Shown: piece by piece, positions 44,425 through 55,743 of the stretch
Layout of the letters: each line of letters begins with the position of its first letter
How positions within the stretch are numbered: the first letter of the stretch is position 1
Assembly: GCA_031216915.1 (NCBI GenBank)
Contig: CM062297.1
Span: forward strand, 179,762,350-179,826,349
DNA from: Pictodentalium vernedei
Lineage: Eukaryota > Mollusca > Scaphopoda > Dentaliida > Dentaliidae
Length of the DNA: 64,000 bases
Reading direction: 5' to 3'
Translations under genes and position numbers: made by a program
The notes under the pieces: generated by a model
The model's database searches: none
The model's input: only the letters and a program-made list of their open reading frames with translations
What the model was told of the DNA's origin: nothing

Positions 44425-44752
44425 TTAATAATGGGATAACCACAAAAGTGGTTCTTCTTATGAATCACTTGCTGACATGTGCTTGTATTATACATAGCAC
44501 TTGTGTCAAGATGAATTAGTTTCATGTTTGTCCAAATCAAGCCTCCTGGGTTATTCTGAGGATTGATGTGAGTAAAAAAAAATTGCCCAATGGGGGCACT
44601 TCATGGGAGCAAAATGGGAAATAATTCAAGTTGAGTCACTCATCAAATTTATTAGTAATACAGATGATTTTTCTTTGGTATGGAGCATCCTGAAGTGATA
44701 AAATATTTTACATGTGATATCGTGTTACATATTTTTTCATTCCAAGTCTTAA

Positions 44753-44955
44753 ACCCTCTGCATGCTGATAGCAAGTTATAAAAATTACAGGCTATAAATT
44801 TTTCCCATAATGCAATTAGCAATTTGACCAATTCAATCTTGTTTGATAGAGCTCATTGAGATCGCTCTATCAAACATTATTGAATTGGTTAAATTCCTAG
44901 TTGCATTATGGGAAAAATTTGCAGGTTGAAATTTTGTTTATTAGTGTGCAGTGGG
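44753..44955. mobile_element. TTAA MITE family G, copy G2
   Basis: TTAA 44749-44752 and 44956-44959; ends ACCCTCTGCATGCTGA and TAGTGTGCAGTGGG. Here almost the whole element is palindromic (TTTTCCCATAATGCAA pairs with TTGCATTATGGGAAAA). Core TTGTTTGATAGAGCTC. Confidence 0.78.
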
Positions 44956-44959
44956 TTAA

Positions 44960-45222
44960 GAATATATTTGGGATGGTTCTGGTTTATGCATTCTGGAGGA
45001 GGTATTTTAGGAGAGATATCTTCTGGGAACTCTGGGAAGTGAAGCAGTGCCTATTTACTGTAAAATAGGACCCGGCAAGCAATGTCTGTGGTGGAAGTCC
45101 TCTAAAATGGGTACATGAGTATAAACAATTGGCTGGACTTGACTTTATATCCATGATTTGGTCACAACTAGCCATTTTGCAAACTATGTGACCTTAAACA
45201 CCAATAATTAATAAATAAATAG
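44960..45222 (+). repeat. Old SINE 3-prime fragment
   Basis: TAGCCATTTTGCAAACTATG then GACCTTAAACACCAATAATT and AATAAATAAA match tail type 1. The body is diverged. Confidence 0.55.
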
Positions 45223-46130
45223 GAGCAATCTCTTCTCATGCTTAATTTCTTAAATTGAATGTTTCATTTGGTAAACAGTTTAACCCCAAATAATCAAATA
45301 AAAAGTAATTTTAATTTAAGTTTTAACTCCAGAAATCATCTAAAGATAAACATAGAAGATGTTTACCCTGACTGAACAAATAAATAAACAGTGCTCTATC
45401 CTTCTTCCCCCCCCCCCCCCCCCCCCCCTCCATTCTCTGTAGACAACTTGGTCCAGGTGAACATTTTAGGCTAACTTGAGCTTCTGGTTTTAATGCAATA
45501 ACGTATTTCAGGTGCATGATTTCTAAGCAAAAGGTCATTTTTTAAGTAAAAAAGTATTTTTTTAATTCCTTTTTAATGGATGTTATAATTGCTGAGGATA
45601 GTATTGTGAAACACAGCTTGACTCGGTGATGGATCCAGACCCCTTGCTACGATCTGGGTAGTTTTAATTGGCTGCAAGTATAAAGTTAACCATATCATAT
45701 TAACTGAAATAAAAACATCTGCAGTATTATTATATGACTATGTAATTGAACCACTAAATATCACTACTGTTTGATGATCTTTTTTTGAAAATCCACAGTT
45801 TTGGATCTGATTCTGTATCACTATAGTATGATGGACTATTTACGGGTGCGTTCAAATTCACATAAATAGCTGTTCCAGTCACAGAGAGTACTTTACTCTG
45901 ATCTGGAATGGGTGTGCTCGAATGGTGATCTGTTTTTTTTTAATCATATTCATGATTTTTTTTATCGTATTCAAGCACATTGAGGGATTCCCCGGAAGTG
46001 TGTACCTGTTTCAAAAATTAGTGTAAACAAAAATAGTTCTTTTTTACTATAATCCAGTTTACCAAAAAACATTGTTGGAATTGTTAATGCTAGCGTTGGA
46101 ATGCGATGTTGAACTATAAGTCATATAGTA
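45223..46130. other. Intron without recognised gene; contains a long C run
   Basis: A C run of about 20 at 45408-45428 precedes GACAACTTGGTCCAGGTGAA and GGCTAACTTGAGCTTCTGG, a remnant of an M-type element end (compare 24839-24885). Otherwise nothing recognised. Confidence 0.45.
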
Positions 46131-46144
46131 AACCTTTTATTGCT

Positions 46145-46290
46145 GTGGTGAAGTGATCTGGGTCATCACATCACATCTCATTGAGGAAGTCAGATTGCCA
46201 GATCAAACTTGCTGCCTGCACCAGCTCATTTGATCTGGCGATATGACCTCAGCTCGACGTGATACGATGACCCAGATCACTTCTCTGTAG
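46145..46290. repeat. Imperfect hairpin
   Basis: AAGTGATCTGGGTCATC is matched by GATGACCCAGATCACTT, with further pairing inside, including TTGCCAGATCAAA and TTTGATCTGGCGA. Confidence 0.65.
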
Positions 46291-46414
46291 CGATAATATG
46301 TATTTACTACACCGTTGTCCAAGCAAGTTATTGCAACTCATCCATGGCTGTTACACTCCAGATGTAATGCAATCATTGCATGCAGTGGGATTAAGTGATA
46401 GGTATATAGTTTTT

Positions 46415-48049
46415 GGCTCACCAATGGTAGTTATGTGAGCCTATGGCATAGCCCTCAATTCGGCATCTGCGTCGGCATCCAGATTCATACATTTTGAACT
46501 TTTGTGTGCAGGTTGTGATTTTTTTGGGGGGAGGGGTGGGGGGGACTTTTCTGTTCAGGTTTCGATAAAAAAAATTTCAAGTGGAGGTTTATGTTACTGC
46601 ATATTGCCATGCTGGTTACTATAACATTTAACTCTTTATCAGGGTATTTTGTGAATTTTAACCCTTTGAATCCAATGTTATACTTTTTTTTTACTTTTGT
46701 GTGCAGGTCTTGACATTTGTTTTTTCTTTTCTTCCAAGTGGAGATTTAACTCACAGCATATTGCCATGGTTCCTATTTTATGTTGGCATGCTTCTTGGGG
46801 CTAGTATTATATTATTTAACCCTTTCCCAGCTTATTTACTTTAAGTTTTTGTGTAAGGTTTTGGATTTATGATCACAGGTTTTGCACTTTTGTGCACAGG
46901 TTTTGATAATTTTTTTTTTTTCAAGTAGAGTTTTACCTTACTGGCATATTACCATGGTGGTTACTACAATATTAACTCTTTCCCAGCGTATTTTTCTCAA
47001 TTTTAACCCTCTAAATCAAATGTTATACTTTTTTTTTTACTTCTGTGTGCAGGTTTTGATATTTTCTTACTTTTCTTCCAAGTAGAGATTTACCTTGCAG
47101 CATGTTTCCATGCTTCCTTTTTTATGTTAACATGCTTCTTAGGGCTAGTTTTATATTATATAACCCTTTCCCTGCTTATTTACTTTAATTTTGGACTTTT
47201 GTGTACAAGTTTTGTACTTATGCTCACAGGTTTTGCACTTTTGTGTATAGGTTTTGATATTTTTTTTCTCAAGTGGAGTTTTACCTTACTGTCATATTGC
47301 GAAGGTGGTTACTACAACATTCAACTCTTTCGCAGGCTATGTTTCTCAATTTTAACTGTTTGAATCAAATGTTATACAGTAGAATCCTCTTAATTGAATA
47401 TCCATTTTGCCAGTGAAAATTATTCAATTAACAGGAGTATACAATTAACAGGAATTTGGTCAGTTTCCTGTGTTCTGGGGGTAAACTGAGCATTTATTCT
47501 ATTATATCTTGTTTGACAGAGCTCATAGAGCTCTGTCAAACAAGATAAAATAGAATTAATGCCTATATTGGATGTAGTGAGGCCAAAAAGTTTGATAAAT
47601 AAGGGGAGTCTGGTTCGTGTCACAGTAATTTTTTCAACACATTACAAAAATTTATATACAATTAACAGGAATTTACTCTTCAACCCATATGCAATTAACA
47701 GGTCAAATTTGTACTGAAGATATGGTAAATGGTTTTGTGTTTGAAAATTATATTCAATTAACAGGGATATACAATTAAGAGATATCCAATTAAGTGGGCT
47801 CCACTGTACTTTTTTTTTTTACTTTTGTGTGCAGGTTTTGATATTTGTCTTTCTTTTCTTTCAAGTGTAGATTTACCTTGTAGCATACTGCCATGGTTCC
47901 TATTTTATGTTAACATATTTCTTAGGACTAGTATTATATTATTTAACCCCTTCCCTGCTTATTTACTTCAATTTTCTGTACAGGCTTTGATAACTTTTTA
48001 CTTTTTTTTACTCTAGCCATACTTTACATTGCACACCCATTGGTGAGCC
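46415..48049. mobile_element. GGCTCACC-ended element Q with a 350-bp tandem array
   Basis: Exact 13-bp inverted ends GGCTCACCAATGG (46415-46427) and CCATTGGTGAGCC (48037-48049). Inside, a unit of about 350 bp with TTTTGTGTGCAGGT, CATATTGCCATGG and TATTTAACCCTTTCCC repeats about three times (46692, 47039, 47820), the last after an inserted MITE C3. Unit 3 lacks the whole block at its equivalent place (about 60155-60170), so insertion followed the duplication. Confidence 0.72.
47377..47806 (+). mobile_element. Pogo-like MITE C, copy C3, with a readable empty site
   Basis: TA at 47375-47376 and 47807-47808. The neighbouring tandem units read GTTATACTTTTTT without the insert, so the target is one TA. 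Ends CAGTAGAATCC and GGGCTCCACTG; hairpin core as in C1. Confidence 0.88.
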
Positions 48050-48267
48050 ACGGGGTGCTGATACCCCTTTTAGTTATGCTTACATGTGGACCAGATGTTC
48101 TTGACATGCCAAGCCCCAACATTCTTTGAAAAAACAGTATTTCTTCATGAACCCGAAGTTGAGGGTCACTTCCTCCACCCCATCTTGATCTACTACTGGC
48201 TTGATACGTATTTTTATCCAGAAAGTTCTATTCAGAAACACTTGGATTTATAATTCGCATTTGTTAA

Positions 48268-48480
48268 CCCTTTACCTAGCATGAAAGACAGACACTTGCA
48301 AACATATTATTTGAATTACAAAGTTTTTCATTTTTTGCATCAAAAACATAATTTATGACCCCTCTTTGGAACAAGCTCAATGAGCTCATTCCAAAAATGG
48401 GGGATGAGCTATGTTTTTAAGACAAAAATATTAAAAAGATAATGAAAATTGTCTATTTTTCTGTTACTTTGGGTAAAGGA
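48268..48480. mobile_element. TTAA MITE family A, copy A5
   Basis: TTAA 48264-48267 and 48481-48484. Hairpin CTTTGGAACAAGCTCAATGA and complement. Confidence 0.72.
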
Positions 48481-48484
48481 TTAA

Positions 48485-48649
48485 CTGGTAGCTTGCAGAA
48501 TTAAGGTGATTTGTAACTTGAGTATTTTTATCAAAGATACCATGCAACCAACAATGGATGCATTAGTTTAGTAAGACTTTGTTTATATTTAATTGCTTTG
48601 TTACAGTTTATTGGAGAGTATATCTTGGTCCTCTTTAATAAATTGAAAC
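48485..48649. repeat. TTAA MITE family F fragment
   Basis: Starts CTGGTAGCTTGCAG after the TTAA ending A5. Decayed hairpin TTTATTGGAGAGTATATC at about 48608. Truncated by SINE S9. Confidence 0.5.
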
Positions 48650-48930
48650 GTTGAAGCATTGTGTCCTTGGGCCAGACACTTCACCCCCATTGCCCATGTG
48701 GGGGCACGGTGGCATTGTGTTGTGTGCTAAGGTGTACTGCACGTCGATGGTGCACTTGTCTTCACCCAATGCTAACCCTGCTTTTGTGGAGTTAGTATGT
48801 TGGGGAGCTGACAGTTGCTCACCATTGCTTGGTGGTTCTCTCCAGGCTCTCCAGCTTCCTCCACCTGTAAAACTGATTAGCCACTGTGCACAAATATGTG
48901 ACCTTAAACACCAATAAATAAATAAATAAA
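48650..48930 (+). mobile_element. SINE S9: 5-prime-truncated, tail type 1 relative
   Basis: Begins in the body at CATTGTGTCCTTGGGC and ends CACTGTGCACAAATATGTGACC then (AATA)n. The Pol III head is missing. Confidence 0.8.
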
Positions 48931-49067
48931 CTTTTGTCATCCTGTTTTCTGTGCTATTTATAGTGACATATTTTTAAAAGATATTAATTAATTATAAAGA
49001 GGTTTATTACTTCCATAGAATGAAAATCATTTTTAGGAGAGAATAAGTATATGTTATTTACTTTCAG

Positions 49068-49297
49068 CTCGCTCAGAACACTTCTGACTCAAATATAACT
49101 TACACCACATACATGGCAGCTGTATTGGCAGAAGAAGCAAAAATAACTTCTTTGGTGGACAGTCTATTACGTTCATCGGTGAAATTCACTTTTGGAGGAT
49201 TAGAAAACCCAAATTCAAATATGACTGTTTATCAGAACATGTGGAATAATTTTGTTGGTCAACTTGAAGCTTTATACACTGGTCCAAACATCCAAAG
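49068..49297 (+). CDS. Exon: unit 2, fourth type (230 nt)
   Basis: Acceptor TTACTTTCAG, donor CAAAG|GTATGT. Phase 0 in, phase 2 out. The peptide begins LAQNTSDSNITYTTYMAAVL and carries FTFGGLENPNSNMTV, then YQNMWNNFVGQLEALYTGPN. Sequons NTS, NIT and NMT. It is one codon shorter than the unit 3 copy at 63573 because of an indel after GGLEN. A 55-bp minisatellite begins about 40 nt after it. Confidence 0.9.
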
Positions 49298-49336
49298 GTA
49301 TGTTCTAAAGCAGTTTTTTGATTGAAAGTTATCATA

Positions 49337-49615
49337 ATGGAATAGGCTGAATGCACTTACCTCCAGCATAGTACAGTCAGTATAGACTCAACATAATGGA
49401 ACAGGCTGGGTGCATTCATATCCAGTGCAGTACAGTATAGACTCAGCATAATGGAGCAGGCTGGGTGGACTGGCCTCCTGTGTAGTGAAGTATAGACTCA
49501 ATGTAGTGGAACAGGCTGAGTGTACTCACCAGCCAGTGAAGTACAGTTTAGACTCAACATAATGGAACAGGCTGAGTGCACTCATGTTCAGTACAGTACA
49601 ATTTAGACTCAAACA
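49337..49615 (+). repeat. Minisatellite, 55-bp period, about five units
   Basis: GGAACAGGCTG recurs near 49341, 49401, 49456, 49511 and 49566 with TATAGACTCA between. Unit 3 has a single equivalent at about 63860-63920, so the array grew, or shrank, after duplication. Confidence 0.82.
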
Positions 49616-51025
49616 CTAAAAGCTTTTATCATGGTGAAGTGAAAAAGTTGATGAAGTCCATGCTGGTAACCACTGTTACCAGGATGTTGTAGGGCTGAAA
49701 TGGTCATGGGATTTTTTCGTAACCAGTTAACCAGCCCCCAAATCATGGTTAATCAGTTAATCATGGTCAATTCTGAAGTATGTGTGGAGACAGTTAAGTA
49801 AAATATAAATTGCTAAATATCAGTGGTAATCAACATAAACATGTCTTTTTAGGCATTTCTAGCAATGCCACTGGTCATGATGTAATGTGCTTGTGTCGAA
49901 TTTTAGCCCATTTTAAAGTAGTCAAAACTAATGGGTCATACAGGAGCATTAAAATATCAAAAAAGAATTTGTTTCTATATATCACCTTTTGAATAAACAA
50001 CTACCATTTATCAACTCTCCATTCCAATGGAGTTGTTTTTTATTATGGAGAGATGAATAGTGGAAAGCTACAATGTTGGTCAGTATGCAAAGCATGTTTA
50101 ACAACAATGAATTCATGCTATCAATTTATATCACTGACTGGCAACCTTTGATCTCAGATCTTTTTGAAATTAGTTTCAGAGACGAGCTGCATTGCAAGTT
50201 GCTACATTGACGCAATGTGATCACTTTGATGTTTTGACATTGTACATTGCCTGAACAGCATGCGACAGGAATGTTCCCCACTAATTTAACACCATCAAGC
50301 CGTGTCTGTCTGTCAGAATACCCTGTAACTTACTGTTGTTAACAGCAGTGTTTATAACCAGTTAATGACCACTCCTGGATTTGTGACTGGTCTCATGACC
50401 AGTGGTAACCAGTTAACTGTTTCTGCCCTAGGGTCTTGTTATAAAGTACTGACAAGAAATATGGATGCTTTCTACCCCTTGATTTCTTCCTCAAACATAG
50501 TTGCTTTTATTTAGAAAAGTAATTTTAATCTTTATGAAAACAAAACACAAATTATCATCAATTTATAGAAACAAGCTTAGCACACAGTTCCATTTCTGTT
50601 GAACTGCCAGCATTGACCCTTTTCCAGCTTGGCATTCAACTCTTACGATGGAAAGTCTCAAGCAACTGAAAAATGCCAGTTACTTCCCCCAAAATGTCCT
50701 GGAGTGTGACATTTCAAAGTAAAAAGTAACAACCCCATCCCCACCTGCAAACAATCCCAAACTTTGTACTGTGCTCTTTGCCACTTCAGTTTACATGGTG
50801 ACAATATAATCTCTCCTAAAGGTTGGGCTCTATCAATTTATAAGCTCTGTATTGCCCTTGGATATGGTGCTTGGAGAGAATTTTATAGCCAAAGCTCCAT
50901 TTGGGAACACCAGGAAATGGGACATTACATATTTACTGTGGTAAACAAGTTTTGCTTGTCTGATATTAAAGGACTCGGTAACCAATTCCTGGGGTATGAT
51001 TCCTGCATAAACAACTAAATAAACT
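49616..51025. other. Intron without recognised gene
   Basis: 49616-49720 resembles the end of the window (GGTAACCACTG near 63968), confirming unit homology. Inverted GGTAACC/GGTTACC-rich text near 49660-50430 (CCAGTTAACC motifs) looks like a diffuse repeat. No exon pattern found. Confidence 0.4.
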
Positions 51026-51029
51026 GACT

Positions 51030-51246
51030 TTATACCATGATTGCCTATTCTACTATATATGAAAAGCCTATGACATAAATTTTAGTTTTACACCCCAACC
51101 ATGGTGAACACACCAGCAATGGGATTTCAATAGTTAAAATTTACACTTGCAGTGAAGCTACATCCAAGTTGTCCTTTGGTGACCTCACCTTGAATGCAAA
51201 CTTGTCTAAATTTATCACTTGTCACCTCGTGAAGAGTGAAATGAAA
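51030..51246. repeat. Dispersed repeat, paired with 1166-1392
   Basis: Same order of TGATTGCCTATTCTACTATA, TTAAAATTTACAC and GAAGAGTGAAATGAAA as the copy at 1166. Confidence 0.6.
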
Positions 51247-51329
51247 ACAAAAACTGACATTCAAATTTTATTTTTTCATTATTTTTATAATTATCATACA
51301 TGGAGATTATTATGATAGTAAAATGAATT

Positions 51330-51650
51330 GGTTTGTCATATTCCATGGAGTTGATGAGGTTAGATCACTGGATCATATGAGCATTTTGCAAAAATATGTG
51401 ACCATAAACACCAATAAATATTTAAATAAATTTCAACCCTTTATGTAATGTAACAGCCATAACTGGCCAGCACTATTCACAAAATTCATCACTCTGATTT
51501 TATTATTTGTTTAGTTTTTGCCTCATAAACATTGCTTATAACCCATTATTGAGCTTGTTCCAATGAGGGGTCAAAAAGGGGTAAAAAAGTAACATTTTTT
51601 ATTTAGTTATTCAGTAAATGTCAGCTATTTATGTTGGGGTTATGTTGAAG
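51330..51650. repeat. SINE tail fragment and decayed MITE A (A10)
   Basis: GACCATAAACACCAATAAAT at about 51400 is a type 1 SINE tail. CAACCCTTTATGTAATGTAACAGCC then begins an A element in which one hairpin arm is lost (GAGCTTGTTCCAATGAGG only). Confidence 0.5.
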
Positions 51651-51980
51651 TTTGATAAATATGATGCTTTCAGGCTTTTTCTAGGGTCAACTATCTTGGT
51701 ATTCCCTTCCTTACCTCATGTTATAATAAAAAAGTAAAAGTCAATGCTCCATATTATATTGGCAAGGTGTAAAAACTTTAAATTTACTAAGATTGGCCAC
51801 CACTGTTTCTGGGTGAAAAAGTAACATGGTCTTTCATAAGGTCATTTATTCTTGTCAAAATGCAAACAGACTTTGGTCAAACTGACAAACCATGTTTGTC
51901 TAAGTAAAGTTTTGGATGCTCATAGCCCTCATGCTGGATTTTGGGTATCTGCAATATTATAAAAAGATGTCATCACTTAA

Positions 51981-52209
51981 CCCCTTGAACCCGAGAGGCA
52001 GCTTTTCCGTCCCAGAAGTATGATACTTCTTAATTTCATTAAGTATGATTACTGCTAAGAGAATGTGTTGTGTAGACCAATCAATATTTTCAACGTGCAG
52101 CCCCAAGGCTGCACGTTGAAAATATTAATTGGTCTATCCTCAAATGAATATGGAATCTTCCAGTTGCTACCATTGAACTAAAATGGAAGACACCACCAGG
52201 GTTCAAAGA
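51981..52209. mobile_element. TTAA MITE family H, copy H2
   Basis: TTAA at 51977-51980, right flank mutated to GTAA. Hairpin AATATTTTCAACGTGCAGCC with exact complement. The equivalent unit 2 position (about 36852) lacks it. Confidence 0.73.
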
Positions 52210-52298
52210 GTAAAGACAAAAAATCCCAACTGAGCAAAACTGTTTCAAATCTATGACTGACTCTCATATTATGGAAAATTCAGGTAGATTCTTATTAA

Positions 52299-52486
52299 CT
52301 CTTTACGAATCGCCCGCAAACGCCCGCGTAATTTGCAAAATCAGCAGCTGAAAAAATATTATTTTTTGAAAAATTTCAACAAAACCATATCATGTGACCC
52401 CTCTTTGGAACGAGCTCATTTTAAAACAATTTAAAAAATGATATTTAAAATAATAAATTTTGAAATCGTCAGCATTGGGTAAAGGG
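52299..52486. mobile_element. TTAA MITE family B, copy B4, hairpin deleted
   Basis: TTAA 52295-52298 and 52487-52490; the unit 2 empty site is the single TTAA at 36937-36940. The second hairpin arm is absent after GGAACGAGCTC. Confidence 0.85.
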
Positions 52487-52518
52487 TTAAAATTCAGCAT
52501 ATTTTTCCTTTTTTTCAG

Positions 52519-52658
52519 TGCTATTAATAGACTTGTCCCAGCCTTACAACAAGCATTATCGGGAGTGGATAGTGGATTTGCAAAAAGCAATGCAATGTTC
52601 TACAATTTTTATCTCAAGTTTCTCAAGGAAGTCAACATTTTACTTACTAAAATTAATG
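52519..52658 (+). CDS. Exon: unit 3, first type (140 nt)
   Basis: Acceptor CCTTTTTTTCAG, donor G|GTAAGA. Phase 2 in, phase 1 out. The peptide is SAINRLVPALQQALSGVDSG followed by FAKSNAMFYNFYLKFLKEVN. It has no sequon, like its unit 2 partner. MITE B4 (52299-52486) inserted about 30 nt upstream of the acceptor after the duplication; unit 2 keeps the empty site. Confidence 0.88.
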
Positions 52659-52792
52659 GTAAGAACCAAGTTTTCTTTTCTATCTTACTTTTGCAAAAGT
52701 TATACAATTACAAACCTTAACTGCCCAAAACGTGACATTTTATAAAAGAAAATGTTACAGCTGTTTGTAGTCAAGTTTTGAATACTTAAGCA

Positions 52793-53166
52793 GGATGGGG
52801 GCATGGTGGTTCAGTAGGTAGAGGTGCAGGCTGCAAGCCGAGAGGTCCTTGGTTCGAATCCCACCTGCGGCAACTGTGTTGTATCCTTGGGCAAGACACT
52901 TCACCCCCCCCCCCCCCCCATTGCCCACATATGTGGGGGCATGGTGACATCATGTACTAAGGCGTACTGCATGTCGATGATGCACTTGTCTTCAACCAAT
53001 GATAACCCTGCTTGTGTGGAGTTAGTATGTTGATGAACTGACAGTTGCTCTCTGTTGCTTGGTGGTTCTCTCTGGGTACTCCGGCTTCCTCCACCCGGAA
53101 AACTGTCAAGGTCATGATTAGCCATTGTGCAAAAATATGTGACCTTAAACCCCAAAATAGATCAAT
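52793..53166 (+). mobile_element. SINE S6: tRNA-like head, tail type 1
   Basis: Target duplication ATACTTAAGCA at 52782-52792 and 53167-53177. A-box and GTTCGAATCCC present. C run at 52903-52918. Absent from unit 2 (near 37240). Confidence 0.9.
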
Positions 53167-53179
53167 ATACTTAAGCAAG

Positions 53180-53600
53180 ACAAGAAGAGAAACAAATGCT
53201 TTGCCACCATCTCCAATGGCAACCAAAACTTAGCTAGGAACCCTATTATGGTAAATTCACACATCCTGGGTTGGGGTTGCTTTAGTTCCTTCACTTTTAC
53301 AGCGAACAAATTATTTTAAAACAGTAAAGGAAATGAGCTTAATTGCTTGTTATTCCTCTTGCCATCCTTAATACCAAAAGAACTTACTTTTGAGTTGTAA
53401 ATTATCTATGTCAGAGTTGACAGCAGAGAAGTGACTATCCCAAAAGTATGTCAGAGTTCACAATGTGGGCCTATTGTATGGTCAGGGTGATTTTAGGAAA
53501 TTATAGTATAGCCGCCGCATGGACTGGGCACTTTCCATGGGTGGGCAGTATACCCACAGACACAATAATATTAGAGTCCAAACACTTATTATAGAAATAA
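53180..53600. other. Intron without recognised feature
   Basis: The first part matches unit 2 (37250-37320). No repeat or gene otherwise. Confidence 0.4.
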
Positions 53601-53747
53601 TCATCAAAACATTTAATTAACAAAGCACTGGGTACAATCTGGTGCTTCATTAATTAAAATTTTGTTGATGATAATTTTTATTACCTGATAAATGCATGTG
53701 TTCTGTAGTGAACTATCAGCAACAGATCAGTGCTGGTAACCCATTAA

Positions 53748-53977
53748 CCCTTTACCCAACGAATCGCCCGCATCCGCCCGCGTAATATGCAAATTCGCAG
53801 TTGAAAAAATATTATTTTTCAAAAAATTTCAACAAACCATATCATGTGACCCCTCGTTGGAACGAGCTCAGTCCAACAAGGGGTCACATGATATGGTTTT
53901 GTTTAAATTTTTTTTAAAATTTGGAAAAATGATATTTAAAATAATAAATTTTGATATCGTCTGCGTTGGGTAAAGGG
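53748..53977. mobile_element. TTAA MITE family B, copy B5
   Basis: TTAA 53744-53747 and 53978-53981, ends CCCTTTACCCAACGAATCGC and CTGCGTTGGGTAAAGGG. The hairpin loop is shortened to GAGCTCAG. Confidence 0.82.
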
Positions 53978-53981
53978 TTAA

Positions 53982-54714
53982 TCCTCTAAAATCATCCTGA
54001 TTGCTTCTTAAGTTACTTTGTTTTAAATGATTTTCTAGGTCAGGGTCTACGCCCCCAGAATCTCTACTTACTCCAAGTGTTCAACTGATGATTGAAATCA
54101 GCCACCCCAATCACCCGATTGTGGGCAATCAGATGACAATGGCAACGGCTCCTGGAACATTGGTTCAACTGATTGTTGCCAAGCATTTTGTGGTGATTTA
54201 TAAACCGCATTTTATTATTTTCTACCATTATTCAATTATTAATGTAAAATGATGTCAATGATACCATTCAGTAAAGTTGAGAAACAACCACAATGTGTAT
54301 GCTTAATTTCTCTTGATACCCCTTTGCGGGATATACAAGTTAAATGACATGGAAAGCTTACACCTGAGTGTACTTGCGGCGATTGCCAGTTCATACTGGA
54401 AAAGTGAAGGTTGAACTCCATTGACTCAGGTCATAGTAAACTTACCAACACTGAGAGCCACATTTACCGCCCAAGTGTGTGCAACTGGTTATTTTACTGT
54501 GTCCCCAGTCAACAAAGTTTAACACTGAAAAATGTTCAGTTTAATGTAGTTCTTTGCGAGCCTCGACTTGTCTAGTAGTGCATGGTATTACAATCAGAAT
54601 CGGCATCAGAATTGGCCAATTGTGAGCTCAAATAACCGGTGATCGGTCAGCGACTATTTTTGGTAATCAGTTAAAAACTCCACTTTCAAAGTTGTTCCAC
54701 AGCCCCTGATCAAG
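53982..54714. other. Intron without recognised feature
   Basis: No gene, hairpin or known repeat seen. Confidence 0.4.
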
Positions 54715-54734
54715 TGTGTATTTATTTTATTATG

Positions 54735-54800
54735 TCTTCTTTGACTGTGCTTATCACACTTTGTCAAACAGTATATAACAGATTAAATGCTCCAGTTTGA
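54735..54800. repeat. Decayed GAGCTC-type hairpin
   Basis: TCTTCTTTGACTGTGCTTAT and CACTTTGTCAAACAGTATA are degenerate arms of the C/G hairpin core. Confidence 0.5.
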
Positions 54801-54857
54801 ATTATGGATGTCAAAGAGGTTGGCATGGCTAGAAATTCAATTCATAATTTACCTCCA

Positions 54858-55139
54858 TACTCTGTCCTTGAGCAAGGCACTTCACCCTGATTGTCCATAT
54901 GGGGCACAATGACGCTGTGTACTAAGGCTTAATGCACATCGATGGTGCGCATGTCTTCAACCAATCTAACGCTGCTTGTGCTGCAGTGCGGAGTTACGAT
55001 GTTTGGGTGCTGGCAGCTGCTTGTCGTTGCTCGGTGGTTCTCTCTGCGTACTCCGGTTGCCTCCACCCATAAAACTGTCACCAACTGTCACCAACACGAT
55101 ATGACCCTGCCTGTTGAAGTGTCATTAAATAAATAAATA
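54858..55139 (+). mobile_element. SINE S10: 5-prime-truncated, tail type 2
   Basis: Body from TGTCCTTGAGCAAGGCAC; tail AACACGATATGACCCTGCCT and (AATA)n. Confidence 0.8.
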
Positions 55140-55499
55140 GCCCACATACTTGGCATGTTATTAACTGGTCACAGCCTACTCAGATTGGGAGAAATAATAT
55201 GACCTATTCTCATTTCCCTGAATTATTTGGCCTCTGACTTAGACAGAAAACATTGAGAAAGTGAAGTCACTCAGAACAATGACATATTTTATATTGACGA
55301 CTAAACTTAACACTCTTTGACTATTGGTGAAATACTGTGATGTAATGCACAGTTGGAAATGGCTCTCTGAGCTCTTTCCAACAGTGTTTACACACAACTG
55401 ATCCGGCCAGTGAGTGAATCCCATGACAATAGTATACAGATGCAATAATATTAGATTCGAAAGACTAATTGTAGGAATAATCTACAAAAATTTAATTAA

Positions 55500-55743
55500 C
55501 CCTTTACCTAACATGAAAAGCAGACGACACTTGCAAAAAAAATTCTTGAATAACTAATTTTTTTCATTTTTTGTCTCAAAAACATAGGTTATGACCCCTC
55601 GTTGGAACGAGCTCGACGAGCTCGTTCCAACGAGGGGTCATAACCTATGTTTTTGAGACAAAAAATGAAAAGAATAATGAAAATTAATTGGCGATTTTTG
55701 AGAATAGCGCTGGCCGGTTTTGGCCGTTATGTTGGGTAAAGGG
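55500..55743. mobile_element. TTAA MITE family A, copy A6 (youngest-looking)
   Basis: TTAA 55496-55499 and 55744-55747, empty site in unit 2 at 40280-40283. The two hairpin arms are perfect complements with CGTTGGAACGAGCTCGACGA at the centre. 244 bp. Confidence 0.9.

Noticed and set aside
45408..45428. Homopolymer runs as possible regulatory G-quadruplex sites (also 19585-19605, 52903-52918, 43119-43143)
   Set aside because: Simple homopolymers within or next to decayed elements; length may be an assembly estimate and there is no conserved context between sister units.
46882..47363. Hydrophobic open frames resembling membrane proteins
   Set aside because: They are T-rich tandem repeat units of element Q; the hydrophobicity follows from the T runs and the frames repeat with the array.
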